Numbered from the stretch's first letter, positions 54,118 through 63,132 are shown. The stretch is DNA of 64,000 nt from Leifsonia tongyongensis (GCF_010686705.1 NZ_JAAGWY010000001.1:310001-374000); one strand, 5' to 3'. The notes: generated by a model not told the origin, from the sequence alone. Program-made: numbers and translations.

Positions 54118-54420
54118 ATGCAGGGACGAATCGTGTGGCTGTGGGTGCTGCTGACGACGGCCGCGCTCTTGATAGTCATTGGCGCGGCGGTGCTGCTGTT
54201 CGTGCCGGTCTCATTCGGATGGGTCGGGTACGCGCCGGAAGCCAACGCGGCGTCGTTCGAGTTCTCCGGGATGTATCCGCTCACCCCCGAGCGCGCAGCC
54301 GGTGCAGGATGCGTTCTCTTCGGCCTCCTGCTTGGTGCGGCGGTTCTGGGATGGGTGCTCGGTCGCCGATCAGCGCTGAGCGCGAGCATCCAGGGCAGCT
54401 CGTCTCAGTCGCGAGAATGA
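54118..54420 (+). CDS. Small two-helix membrane protein, function unknown
   Basis: About 100 residues from MQGRIVWLWVLL. Two hydrophobic segments (about 6-29 and 65-83) flank a short extracytoplasmic loop containing FGWVGYAPEA; the C-terminus is Ser-rich. I chose the ATG after the tandem repeat because a TACTCT box lies six bases upstream; an ATG at 54031 would add 29 residues. The 309 bases after the gene (54421-54729) hold nothing I can support. Confidence 0.5.
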   Translation: MQGRIVWLWVLLTTAALLIVIGAAVLLFVPVSFGWVGYAPEANAASFEFSGMYPLTPERAAGAGCVLFGLLLGAAVLGWVLGRRSALSASIQGSSSQSRE

Positions 54421-54729
54421 GACGGCCCCGGTTCGCAGAAGTTCAGGAACATCGGGCCGCAGAACGCGCTGGCCGAGCGTCCGACCCGGGGGTTTGTCGC
54501 GAGATTGTCCTGATCCGAGTACAGCGAACCTCTAGAGATACTCGTCGATGGGCTAGCTGAGAGTCGGAAGCGGAACGTAACCGAGTAAATGGGCGCAAAG
54601 AAATCCAAGCCGCGGAACGCGCCCCGCCGACGCGGTCGCTGCCCTGGAGACACGCTGGTGCAGCCGCGCCGACGCCCTCAAACTATTGAGCAAAGTCGGG
54701 CAGGCTATCGCTCTCATCCACCGTGAGGA

Positions 54730-54972
54730 GTGCGCCTCATCCCGGTGAAGAGCGACGGCCGAACGTCCATCGCAGAAGCGGCGATCACTCTCGCCGAGGC
54801 GGTGAGTCAGAACAACATCAGCCGGGCATACCGCGTGCTCGTGCAGGTCGCCGACGACCTGACGGCCCCGGACCCCGCGGCCGCAGAGATCCCAGTCGAC
54901 ATCAGGAACGTGCCTGGGCCGCTGCGCGAGCGTGGCGTACTCATCGATGTCGACGAGCTGACCAGCGCATGA
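54730..54972 (+). CDS. Hypothetical protein (about 80 aa) upstream of the AbiE locus
   Basis: An 80-codon frame that includes IAEAAITLAEAVSQNNIS and RAYRVLVQVADDLTAPD, and ends VLIDVDELTSA. The first GTG follows GAGGA too closely, so the start may be the GTG at 54745. Composition is protein-like and helical. It lies in the same direction as, and about 90 bases before, the AbiE operators. It may be an additional small member of that defence locus or unrelated. Confidence 0.4.
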   Translation: MRLIPVKSDGRTSIAEAAITLAEAVSQNNISRAYRVLVQVADDLTAPDPAAAEIPVDIRNVPGPLRERGVLIDVDELTSA

Positions 54973-55061
54973 CTGGGTTCCAAAAGGGCTGGCGTCGAGC
55001 GGGCTATATGCGCCTGACGCATTCTGGCCCAGGTTCACGACTCTAACCGCTCGCATCAAAT

Positions 55062-55089
55062 CGCATACAGAAGTGACTATCTGTGTGCA
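55062..55089. promoter_or_regulatory. Distal AbiEi-type operator
   Basis: CGCATACA (55062-55069) and TGTGTGCA (55082-55089) form an imperfect inverted repeat with a 12-base spacer. It is 67 bases from a second, perfect copy with the same geometry, and the surrounding sequence CATCAAATCGCATACAG is duplicated as well. Confidence 0.6.
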
Positions 55090-55128
55090 GTTCAATGCCT
55101 GGCCCGTAAGACCACTCGCACATCAAAT

Positions 55129-55156
55129 CGCATACAGTTATGATTATGTGTATGCG
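55129..55156. promoter_or_regulatory. Proximal AbiEi-type operator
   Basis: CGCATACA (55129-55136) and TGTATGCG (55149-55156) are perfect 8-bp inverted arms around 12 bases, 25 bases before the antitoxin start. AbiEi antitoxins of characterised AbiE systems repress their operon by binding two inverted repeats together. The pair here fits that scheme. Confidence 0.7.
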
Positions 55157-55180
55157 GAACAATGCAGGAAGGAGACCCCG

Positions 55181-55768
55181 ATGAAGACGAAGCTCGACGC
55201 GATCACGAAGGACACGTTTACGTTCACCGACGCTCGCAACGCTGGTCTGCAGGTCAGAGACTTGCAGAAACTCCTCGAACAGAATCAGATCGAACGGCTT
55301 AGCCGCGGACGCTACCGGCGCACCGACGCACCGAACAGTGACCTCAATCTTGTTGAGATCACCACCCGAGCCCCGCTCGCCACGATCTGCCTCACCAGCG
55401 CGCTTTCACGCTACGACTTGATCGACGCGATTCCCGACAAGCTCGACATCGCCCTTCCCCGCAACACTCGCCACCCGAAAACAACCGCGGCCGTCCACTG
55501 GCACTCTTTTGACAAACCGACTTTCACCCTCGAACGCCACGAGGAGCCTATAGACGGCAGCGACCTGACCATCGGCATCTACAGCCCCGAGCGATCCATC
55601 ATCGACGCGTTTCGCCTCCGTGGCTATGTCGGCTACGAAATCGCGACAGAAGCGCTCCGCAACTGGCTCCGACTACGCGGATCACGTCCGGCAAAGCTCA
55701 TCAATATCGCCCGCCAAATCCCCCGATCCGAAGCTCCGCTCCGCACCGCCTTGGAGTTCTTGACATGA
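55181..55768 (+). CDS. Type IV antitoxin, AbiEi family
   Basis: A 195-residue protein starting MKTKLDAITKDTFTFTDA at an ATG behind GGAAGGAGA. The N-terminal winged helix ('TDARNAGLQVRDLQKLLEQN', RLSRGRYRR) and the C-terminal part ('ICLTSALSRYDLIDAIPD', 'YSPERSIIDAFRLRGYVG') are typical of AbiEi, which represses the operon and counters the toxin AbiEii. Overlaps the toxin start by four bases. The locus has a lower GC content than its surroundings and sits near a tRNA gene, so it was probably acquired. Confidence 0.9.
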   Translation: MKTKLDAITKDTFTFTDARNAGLQVRDLQKLLEQNQIERLSRGRYRRTDAPNSDLNLVEITTRAPLATICLTSALSRYDLIDAIPDKLDIALPRNTRHPKTTAAVHWHSFDKPTFTLERHEEPIDGSDLTIGIYSPERSIIDAFRLRGYVGYEIATEALRNWLRLRGSRPAKLINIARQIPRSEAPLRTALEFLT

Positions 55769-56647
55769 CCGGCGCAGCAAGCGTCAGCGCCCAACTGACC
55801 AACCTCGCACGCGAGCAAAGACGCAACTCCCATGAGATGCATATTCTCTACGCACTCGAACGGTTCCTCGACCGTCTCGGCCGAACCGAGTACGCGGGTG
55901 ACTTCGTTCTCAAAGGGGGCCTGTTGCTGGCCGCATATCGGCTACGCCGGCCAACCCGCGACGCCGACCTGCAGGCGATGGACATTCAACTGGACGAAGA
56001 ACACTTGCGTGCAGTCGTCGCCGCGGTTTCCGCAATCGACGACGAAGATGGACTCGCGATCGACGCTGACGCCACCCGAGTGGTTCAGATCCGCGACGAC
56101 GCCGAATACACGGGCCTACCACACATCGGTGACGATCCAACTCGATGTCAGCACCGGCGACCCGATTTGGCCGAATCCGGAAACGGTCGAGTTTCCGCGG
56201 CTGCTCGGCGGCAGCCTCGCAATGCTCGGACACCCGATCCCCACAGTCATCGCCGAAAAGTCCGTGACGATCTTGCAGCGCGGCACTACGAGCACCCGGT
56301 GGCGTGATTACGTAGATATCCGTGGATTCCAGCTCACCCAGGAGTTCACAGCGGGTGATCTTCGCGCGGCCGCAACTGCTGTCGCCAAACATCGCGGTTT
56401 CACTTTGGAACCCCTCGCCGACTACGTCGACGGGTACGGGACTGCTGCAGGGATGCAGGCAAAATGGGACGCCTGGCGGCGCAGGGAAGGGCTACAGGAC
56501 CGAACTGAAGCGGACCTCGACGACCAGTTGGCCGACATTGTCGCGTTCCTCGACCCGGTCTACTCCGGCAGGGTCACCGACTCCGCTCGCTGGGACCCGA
56601 ATGCGCAGGCCTGGACCGAGTATCGCAGTATAGGTAGCTGCCGCTGA
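55765..56647 (+). pseudogene. Frameshifted AbiEii/AbiGii nucleotidyltransferase toxin
   Basis: The N-terminal half is read from 55765 ('GDFVLKGGLLLAAYRLRRP', TRDADLQA: the nucleotidyltransferase GG...RDxD motif) to about 56115. The C-terminal half ('TIQLDVSTGDPIWPNPETVE', 'PTVIAEKSVTILQRG', 'RDYVDIRGF') continues one frame over, to 56647. Between EYTG and VTIQ about ten residues expected in relatives are missing, so the break looks like a small deletion with frame change near 56110-56132. A sequencing error could give the shift but less easily the missing segment. The toxin is probably inactive. Confidence 0.8.
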
Positions 56648-56695
56648 TTTCTAGCGTGGGCAACTCGTGGGCAAATCGTCAAAATGACGAAAGTG

Positions 56696-56736
56696 AAAAC
56701 CCCCGCATCCCCTGTAAACACAGGGATCGCGGGGGC
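56696..56736 (-). terminator. Terminator after tRNA-Ser
   Basis: On the minus strand CCCCCGCGATCCCTGT pairs with ACAGGGGATGCGGGGG (one mismatch) around the loop GTTT, followed by TTTTC. It begins only a few bases after the CCA end of the tRNA. Confidence 0.85.
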
Positions 56737-56743
56737 TTGCACA

Positions 56744-56833
56744 TGGCGGTACCGGTGGGATTTGAACCCACGGTGGGCTTTCACCCACACAACTTTTCGA
56801 GAGTTGCACCTTCGGCCGCTCGGACACGGTACC
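56744..56833 (-). tRNA. tRNA-Ser (anticodon CGA)
   Basis: The 5' arm GGTACCG pairs with CGGTACC, the discriminator is G and CCA is encoded. The anticodon stem is CAACT/AGTTG with loop CTCGAAA, giving anticodon CGA (reads UCG). A long variable arm (GTGGGTGAAAGCCCAC) and the GTGGG-TTCAAAT-CCCAC T-arm are typical of serine tRNA. Confidence 0.95.
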
Positions 56834-56938
56834 GCCGACTACTGTACGCGAACAGGGGTCCGTCGCGCCAATTCAGGCAGCCACAGAGCCTCTGAGGCAG
56901 ACGGCGCGCCCTCAGGAAGTCGGGGGTAAAGTTTTCGG

Positions 56939-57733
56939 GTGGGGACGAAAACGACCTGGGCGATGATCGGTGCTGGAGCGACGACTGCGACCCTCGGTAT
57001 CCTCGGCTGGCTCGGGCTGCGACAGGCGAACGAACGCCTCGATCGCAATCGGGAACTCGTTAGCGAGACCTTGCCTGTCCACTCCAAATGGTGGCGCGAC
57101 CATGCGAAGACCGAAGGCGAACTGCTCTATGTCGCGCTCGGCGACAGCGCGGCGCAGGGTATCGGCGCCAGCCTGCCACGCAACAGCTACGTCGGACTGA
57201 TCGCCGACCATGTGCGCAAGGTGACCGGCCGCACCGTCCGTGTTGTCAACCTGAGCGTCTCGGGGGCGACCGTCGCCACAGCGGCAGCTGAGCAGCTGCC
57301 CCGGTTCCGCACCTTCACGCCCGACCTGGTGACCGTGTCGATCGGGGCCAATGACATCGCGGATTTCGAACCCGATGCATTCGAGGTCGGCCTCCGCGAA
57401 GTGCTCGACGCGCTCCCGCCCGACGCCATCGTGGCAGACCTACCGTGCTTCTACCTCCCTCACAACGAGCGAAAGGTCGCGGTCGCGAACCGTATCCTTC
57501 GCGAGGCTGCGGCAGAACGCGAGCTCACCGTCGTCCCGCTGCACGACACCATGAAGCGGCAGGGCGTGAAGGGCATACTCACGCAATTCGCGAACGACCT
57601 GTTCCACCCGAACGACCACGGCTATCGCGTGTGGGCTTCGGCGTTCCTACCGACGGTCACTGCGCGGATGCTCGAGAAGTTCCCCGACGCCGCCGAAACC
57701 CCCGTCGAGGAGCCGAGCGCGCCTACCTCCTGA
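56939..57733 (+). CDS. SGNH/GDSL-family hydrolase
   Basis: A 264-residue protein. A membrane segment (about 8-27) anchors it, then the SGNH blocks follow: 'VALGDSAAQGIGA' (nucleophile Ser), 'NLSVSGATVA', 'SIGANDIADFEP' and 'DLFHPNDHGYRVWA' (Asp and His). Such enzymes are lipase/esterase-like and many remove acyl groups from envelope glycans. GTG start preceded by GGGGGT. Converges on and overlaps the next gene by 11 bases. Confidence 0.87.
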   Translation: MGTKTTWAMIGAGATTATLGILGWLGLRQANERLDRNRELVSETLPVHSKWWRDHAKTEGELLYVALGDSAAQGIGASLPRNSYVGLIADHVRKVTGRTVRVVNLSVSGATVATAAAEQLPRFRTFTPDLVTVSIGANDIADFEPDAFEVGLREVLDALPPDAIVADLPCFYLPHNERKVAVANRILREAAAERELTVVPLHDTMKRQGVKGILTQFANDLFHPNDHGYRVWASAFLPTVTARMLEKFPDAAETPVEEPSAPTS

Positions 57734-58658
57734 GCCTGGTGCCCGGCCCGACGTGCGACAGCACGCGATCCCACGCCGGAATGATCACCAGGTGCCCGCG
57801 TTTGGGGATCATCTCGACACGGGCGTCGGGCAGGGAGCGCTGATACCAGGTGGCGTGCGCGTTGCCGGCGATCGCATCCGCCTGCCCGTTCACGATCAGG
57901 GTCTTGGCCTTCACCGCAGCGACGTCGAAACCCCATGGGCGAGCGGTGTAGCTCAGGATGTCGGCCGCGAGACCGCGCGTGCCCTGGGCCAGCGCATCCC
58001 GCATCATCCGCTCCAGCCGGTCGCGTGCGCCGGGAAGCTCGAGCACAGCGCTGTCGGTCTCGGATGCACCCACCGCGTCGAGCGGCACCGGGGCGTCCGC
58101 GCGTGCGTTCAGCACGTCGCCGAGCTGCCCGTCGAGCTGCTCCCCGAGCTGGGAGATCGCAACATCGGGAGGGCGCTTGCCCAGCTCCTCGGACATGGAT
58201 GCGAGCTCGGGCGGAATCCACGGCACCTGCTCGTTCGGTGCCGGGGTCGCGACGATCGCCACGCGATCGACGAGCTCGGGATGCCGTGCCGCGAGGGCGA
58301 GGGCGACCCGACCGCCGGCCGACCAGCCTGCAACCCCGACGGGGCCCGGCCGCACGCCGATGCTCCCTTCGTCGCGCCGGAGGAAGCGCAGATACTCGGC
58401 GATGTCGTCGGCGTACCGCCGAATGCTCGGCCACTCTCCCGCCGGAAGCGGATCGGACGAGCCGTAGCCCGGCCGATCGAGCGCGAGGATGTGCACATTG
58501 CGGGTGTTCGTGACGAGCGGATCGGGATCGAAGATCGACGAACCCGGCGCTGAATGGCAGAAGACGACGACTCGTTCGGCATCGGCGTCGCCGAGGGTCG
58601 ACACTCCGACCTTGCGTCCTGACGCCAGCGTGAAACTGATATTGGCCATGCCGTTCAT
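57723..58658 (-). CDS. Alpha/beta hydrolase
   Basis: About 311 residues. The fold is shown by 'VVFCHSAPGSSIFDP', the nucleophile elbow GVAGWSAGGRVAL (GWSAG), 'TLIVNGQADAI' with the acid and 'PKRGHLVII' with the histidine. I chose the ATG at 58656-58658, with AGGCGG close upstream; an ATG three codons on is an alternative. No signal peptide. Substrate unknown. Confidence 0.85.
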   Translation of the reverse strand: MNGMANISFTLASGRKVGVSTLGDADAERVVVFCHSAPGSSIFDPDPLVTNTRNVHILALDRPGYGSSDPLPAGEWPSIRRYADDIAEYLRFLRRDEGSIGVRPGPVGVAGWSAGGRVALALAARHPELVDRVAIVATPAPNEQVPWIPPELASMSEELGKRPPDVAISQLGEQLDGQLGDVLNARADAPVPLDAVGASETDSAVLELPGARDRLERMMRDALAQGTRGLAADILSYTARPWGFDVAAVKAKTLIVNGQADAIAGNAHATWYQRSLPDARVEMIPKRGHLVIIPAWDRVLSHVGPGTRLRR

Positions 58659-58794
58659 TGTCCGCCTGACCGGTGACAGCGGAAGGGTTATCCACAATGC
58701 GGGTCCGATGGCGACGACTATGCACAGGTGCGGCGTCGCGCCGCTCCGATGACAGTGGCCGCGCATACAGTGGGGAACGACCGAGGAGGCCTGC

Positions 58795-60156
58795 GTGGCG
58801 AAAGCTCAACTCAACTACCGCTGCACCGAATGCGGGTGGACGACGGCGAAATGGGCCGGCCGCTGCAGCGAATGCCAGGAGTGGGGCACGGTCATCGAGG
58901 CCGCCGCAGAGACGGGGATTCTCCGGGCGCTGAAGCCGGTCACGATCACCGAAGCGAAGGCCGCACGCTCGATCATGGCCATCCCGACCAGCATCGTCAG
59001 CCACTGGCCGACGGGCATCGCTGAGTTCGACCGGGTGCTCGGCGGGGGCATCGTGCCGGGCGCGGCGGTGCTCCTGAGCGGCGAGCCCGGTGTGGGCAAG
59101 TCGACCCTGCTCCTCGAGGTCGCATCGAAGGCAGCAGTCAAGCAATCGCGAGTGCTGTACGTCAGTGCAGAAGAGTCCGTCAACCAGGTCCGACTTCGCG
59201 CCGAACGCACGAACGCCCTCCACCAGAACCTCTTCCTCGCCTCCGAGACCGATCTCGCGACGATCGTCAGCCAGATCGATGCCGTCGATCCCCAACTGGT
59301 CATCGTCGACTCCGTCCAGACCGTCTCGAGCGCGAACGGTGAAGGGCTCGCCGGCGGCCCGAGCCAGGTGCGTGAAGTCGCAGCCACGCTCATCCGTGTC
59401 GCGAAAGACCGCAACCTGCCGGTGCTCCTCGTCGGCCATGTGACGAAGGACGGCTCGATCGCCGGCCCCCGCCTGCTCGAGCACCTGGTGGATGTCGTGT
59501 GCCAGTTCGAAGGCGACCGCCAGACGAGCCTCCGCTTCGTCCGCGCACTCAAGAACAGGTTCGGGCCGACCGACGAGGTCGGCTGCTTCGAGATGACGGC
59601 AGACGGCATCGCCGAAGTGAGCGACCCGAGCGGGCTTTTCCTCAGCCGGGCGGGCACACCCGTCTCCGGTACGTGCGTCACGGTTGCGATGGAGGGCCGC
59701 CGACCGCTGCCCGTCGAGATCCAGGCACTCGTCGTGCGCTCCAGCGCACCCAACCCGCGCCGGGTCACCAATGGCGTCGACTCCTCGCGGGTCGCAATGC
59801 TGCTCGCCATCCTCGAACGGAGGGCGGGCATCCGCCTGAGCGACCAGGATGTCTACATCTCCACGGTCGGAGGCGTGCGGCTCACCGAGCCTGCTGCCGA
59901 CCTCGCGATCGCGATCGCCGTCGCCTCGGCGGTCAATGACCATCCCGTGGCTCACACTCTCGCGGCATTCGGCGAGATCAGCCTGGCGGGCGAGATCCGG
60001 CCGGTCTCCCACAGCAAACAGCGCAACGCCGAGGCCAAGAGGCTGGGGTTCACCCTTCGCCTCGACGACGAGACCCAGACGATCATGCAGGCGCTGCGGA
60101 GGGCCTTCCGCACGGGCGTGAGCCAGCGCGACCGCGAACTCGACGCCGCGTTCTGA
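58795..60156 (+). CDS. radA: DNA repair protein RadA
   Basis: A 453-residue RadA/Sms helicase. The N-terminal zinc finger has Cys10, Cys13, Cys24 and Cys27 (CTEC, CSEC), Walker A is SGEPGVGKST (95-104), the RadA-specific KNRFG is at 253-257 and the C-terminal Lon-protease-like domain starts near 290. It promotes branch migration during recombination. GTG start. A weak inverted repeat follows 48 bases after the stop. Confidence 0.97.
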   Translation: MAKAQLNYRCTECGWTTAKWAGRCSECQEWGTVIEAAAETGILRALKPVTITEAKAARSIMAIPTSIVSHWPTGIAEFDRVLGGGIVPGAAVLLSGEPGVGKSTLLLEVASKAAVKQSRVLYVSAEESVNQVRLRAERTNALHQNLFLASETDLATIVSQIDAVDPQLVIVDSVQTVSSANGEGLAGGPSQVREVAATLIRVAKDRNLPVLLVGHVTKDGSIAGPRLLEHLVDVVCQFEGDRQTSLRFVRALKNRFGPTDEVGCFEMTADGIAEVSDPSGLFLSRAGTPVSGTCVTVAMEGRRPLPVEIQALVVRSSAPNPRRVTNGVDSSRVAMLLAILERRAGIRLSDQDVYISTVGGVRLTEPAADLAIAIAVASAVNDHPVAHTLAAFGEISLAGEIRPVSHSKQRNAEAKRLGFTLRLDDETQTIMQALRRAFRTGVSQRDRELDAAF

Positions 60157-60203
60157 GCGCGACGCCCGGCGCACCTAGTCCTCCCCCAGCGCACTATTTC
60201 GTT

Positions 60204-60235
60204 CCGAGCGCACTCGTACGTACTAGGGCGCTCGG
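60204..60235 (+). terminator. Possible radA terminator
   Basis: CCGAGCGC (60204-60211) and GCGCTCGG (60228-60235) form an 8-bp stem with a 16-base loop about 48 bases after the radA stop. There is no T-run, so this is a weak call. Confidence 0.35.
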
Positions 60236-60244
60236 GACTAACAA

Positions 60245-60420
60245 GTGCGACGGGGCCCCCAGCGGAAATACATGGTGCGGCGAGGCCCCCAGCCGGAAGT
60301 ACCACGTGCGGCGAGGCCCCCAGCCGGAAGTACCACGTGCGGCGAGGCCCCCTAGCGGAGTTACCACGTGCGGCGAAGTCGCCAGCGGAAGTACCGCGCG
60401 CGGCGAGGCCCAGCAACCGA
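60245..60420. repeat. 31-bp tandem repeat, about 5.7 copies
   Basis: Units begin at 60245, 60275, 60306, 60337, 60368 and 60398. Copies two and three are identical; the others differ at a few positions and two are 30 bases. The core reads GTGCGGCGAGGCCCCCAG followed by CGGAAGTACCAC. Junctions create the palindrome CACGTG. No coding frame is supported. The next 260 bases to the glycosyltransferase gene hold no other feature I can support. Confidence 0.9.
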
Positions 60421-60682
60421 ATCAAGCCAGGCAACCCGCACCGAGAACACACCGACCGCGGCCAGCGCGCACTCACTCCGATTTAACCCACCGGTAACGC
60501 GCTCGCCACACGGCGCGCCCCTCACTGACGCAGCATTAATGAAGAACCCTCGGTTCCGCGGATGCCCAGCTCGGAGCATCCCTCGCCAGAAGCGAACCAG
60601 CCATCCTCGCTTCCGCCAGCGTCGTCGACCCGCCCACCCAACCGGCACTCCCGACCACCCGAACGCCGCTGGAGGACCCGTC

Positions 60683-62404
60683 ATGGCTCGAACACGCCAC
60701 TCCGATCGCGAGACGAACACCGCCAACTCCCCTGTCATGGTGCTGCTCGTCCTCATCGCCACCCTGGGAATCCTGCTCTACGCGGGCTTCCTGCTGAACC
60801 CGGCCAACCGCGGGGACCTGCTCCCGTACCTCATGGTGATCGTCGCCGAGGTCATCCTCATCGTCCAGGCGCTGTTCTCGATGTGGACCATCCTCTCCGG
60901 CGGCCGAGACCCCCGGGATTTCGCGTTCCACCGCGCCCAGGCGATGCTCCTGCAGGCCGCATCCCGCGCGACGTCCACCACCACGCCTGGAACGCCACCG
61001 CCCCGGCCGGAGCAGGTACCGATGAAGCTCGACGGCCGCCGCATCCTGGTCGACGTCTTCATCACTGTCTACGGCGAAGACCCCGACAAGGTCCGTCGCA
61101 CGGTCGCAGCGGCGGTCGCGCTCCGTGGCGAGCATCGCACGTGGTTGCTCGACGACGGCAGATCCGACGAGATCAGGCGACTCGCCGCCGAGGAAGGGGC
61201 CTGGTATGTCCGGCGTCTCAGCGGCAACGGGGCGAAGGCCGGCAACGTGAACCACGCCTTGTCGATCGCCAAGGGCGAGTTCTTCGCCATCTTCGACGCC
61301 GACTTCGTGCCGAACCGCGAGTTCCTCTTCGAGACGGTGCCGTTCTTCACCAACCCCCTCGTCGCGTTCGTGCAGACACCGCAGACGTACGGCAACCTGC
61401 ACACCACGATCGCGATCGGTGCCGCATACATGCAGTCGGTGTTCTACCGGTTCATCCAGCCCGGGCGCAATCGCTTCAATGCGGCGTTCTGCGTCGGGAC
61501 GAACGTGATCTTCCGCCGGAGCGCCATCGACGAGATCGGCGGCATGTATTCCGACTCGAAGTCGGAGGATGTCTGGACGTCGCTCATGTTGCACGAGCGG
61601 GGCTGGCAGTCCGTCTACATCCCGACCGTTCTCGCGGTCGGCGACGCGCCCGAGACGGTGGAGGCCTACAGCAAGCAGCAGCTGCGCTGGGCATCCGGAG
61701 GGTTCGAGATCCTGTTCACGCACAATCCGCTGAACCCGCGGCGACGCCTGACGATGGATCAGCGACTGCAGTACCTGGTCACGGGGTCGTTCTATCTCAC
61801 CGGCATCTGCCCCCTGCTGCTCATCCTCGTGCCGCCGCTCGAGATCTACTTCGACCTGCGGCCGATGAACCTGTCGATCACGGTGTTCACCTGGCTGCTC
61901 TACTACTCGGGCTTCTATGTGATGCAGATCGTGCTCGCCTGGTACACGCAGGGGTCGTTCCGCTGGCAGACCCTGACGCTTGCGACCGTCTCGTTCCCAA
62001 TCTACGGCCGCGCGCTTCTCAACGTGCTCACCGGCAGGGAGCAGAAATGGCACGTGACAGGCGCCGGCCGAGCGAGTTCGCCCTTCAATTTCATCATTCC
62101 GCAGGTGCTGTTCTTCGTCTTCCTGGCACTGACATCGGTGGTGGCCATCTGGCGCGACGCCGACAACGGCGTGCTCACCCTCGCCACGGCCTGGAACGTT
62201 ACGAACACGCTCATCCTGGGCGCGTTCGTGCTGACGGCAGCGCGGGAGGCGCGCCGCCTTGCGCATCCACGCACCGCGCCCGCAATCGCGCCGGTCGTGC
62301 AGGAGACGCAGCGGATCACGGTGATCGCCCGGCCCGCTGGGTACGACCCAGGCGTCCCGGCCTCTGTCGGCGCCCCCCGACTTGCAACGGAGGCATCATC
62401 ATGA
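60683..62404 (+). CDS. Processive GT2 polysaccharide synthase, cellulose/curdlan-synthase-like
   Basis: A 573-residue membrane glycosyltransferase starting at the ATG behind GGAGG. Two N-terminal helices (about 18-38 and 47-70) precede the GT-A domain with LDDG (155-158), DAD (205-207), SED (294-296) and the processivity motif QQLRW (332-336); at least four C-terminal helices follow. The D,D,D,QxxRW set marks polymerising synthases of beta-glycans. It is coupled to a HlyD-like gene and a GH81-like gene, which suggests that the product is a beta-1,3-glucan or similar polymer. Confidence 0.9.
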   Translation: MARTRHSDRETNTANSPVMVLLVLIATLGILLYAGFLLNPANRGDLLPYLMVIVAEVILIVQALFSMWTILSGGRDPRDFAFHRAQAMLLQAASRATSTTTPGTPPPRPEQVPMKLDGRRILVDVFITVYGEDPDKVRRTVAAAVALRGEHRTWLLDDGRSDEIRRLAAEEGAWYVRRLSGNGAKAGNVNHALSIAKGEFFAIFDADFVPNREFLFETVPFFTNPLVAFVQTPQTYGNLHTTIAIGAAYMQSVFYRFIQPGRNRFNAAFCVGTNVIFRRSAIDEIGGMYSDSKSEDVWTSLMLHERGWQSVYIPTVLAVGDAPETVEAYSKQQLRWASGGFEILFTHNPLNPRRRLTMDQRLQYLVTGSFYLTGICPLLLILVPPLEIYFDLRPMNLSITVFTWLLYYSGFYVMQIVLAWYTQGSFRWQTLTLATVSFPIYGRALLNVLTGREQKWHVTGAGRASSPFNFIIPQVLFFVFLALTSVVAIWRDADNGVLTLATAWNVTNTLILGAFVLTAAREARRLAHPRTAPAIAPVVQETQRITVIARPAGYDPGVPASVGAPRLATEASS

Positions 62405-63132
62405 CGTGGGCGAACCGCTTCAAACTCCTGCTCGGACTGATCGTCGTCGTCGCCCTCGTCGCGACCTTCACCCTGGTGTTCAACCAGCGCCAGCAGCAGG
62501 CGACCAGTACCTCCGCCACGATCGGAGCGCAGTCGTACCCGGTCGGCACCGACTACGGCGGCATCGTCACCCGGCAGTACGTGCAGGACGGCGACACGGT
62601 GCAGAAGGGCCAGAAACTCTTCGACGTGCAGAGTCTCCGACTGCAGCAGGATGTGGCGGCCGGCACCATATCGGCGACCTCCGCCGCCTACCCCGTCTCG
62701 CGCGACGGCACGGCGACCCTCGTCGCGACGGTGTCCGGCCGCATCGCATCGATCGACGTCGAGCAGGGAGCGTTCGCCCAGGCCGGCGCCGTTCTCGCTC
62801 ACATCGACCGTTCGGATTCGCTCTACGTGAAGGCGAATTTCACCTTGACGCCGAGGGACTACGCCCGCATCAGCGACGGCGCGTCCGTGCAGATCCTGCT
62901 TCCGAACCAGCGCACCGTCCAGGGGACGGTGGGAACGATCGAGGTGCAGACGGTGAACGGGTCGGCCCAGTCGACGATCCACGTCGTGAGCAGCCAGCTC
63001 GTCGAGGGTTCCGACAACGGCCTCGTCGCGCCCGGAACCCCGGTCGTCGCAACGCTTCACCTGCGCGACGACGGCATCCTCAGCGGACCGAGCGATGCGT
63101 TCGCGGAGCTTCTCCGGAAGATCGGACTGTGA
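62401..63132 (+). CDS. HlyD-like membrane fusion protein
   Basis: A 243-residue protein with one N-terminal membrane helix (about 8-27) and a biotin/lipoyl-like barrel ('GGIVTRQYVQDGDTVQKGQK', 'VSGRIASIDVEQGAFAQAGA'), the pattern of periplasmic-adaptor proteins of the HlyD/Alg44 type. In a Gram-positive organism it would stand on the outer face of the membrane and may help the GT2 product leave the cell. Overlaps the synthase gene by four bases. Confidence 0.85.
   Translation: MTWANRFKLLLGLIVVVALVATFTLVFNQRQQQATSTSATIGAQSYPVGTDYGGIVTRQYVQDGDTVQKGQKLFDVQSLRLQQDVAAGTISATSAAYPVSRDGTATLVATVSGRIASIDVEQGAFAQAGAVLAHIDRSDSLYVKANFTLTPRDYARISDGASVQILLPNQRTVQGTVGTIEVQTVNGSAQSTIHVVSSQLVEGSDNGLVAPGTPVVATLHLRDDGILSGPSDAFAELLRKIGL

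Noticed and set aside
57622-60174. 850-codon minus-strand ORF
   Set aside because: Antisense to radA and out of frame with the alpha/beta hydrolase, with no domain support.
60245-60420. CRISPR array
   Set aside because: Repeat units are directly adjacent with no unique spacers between them, and no cas genes are nearby.
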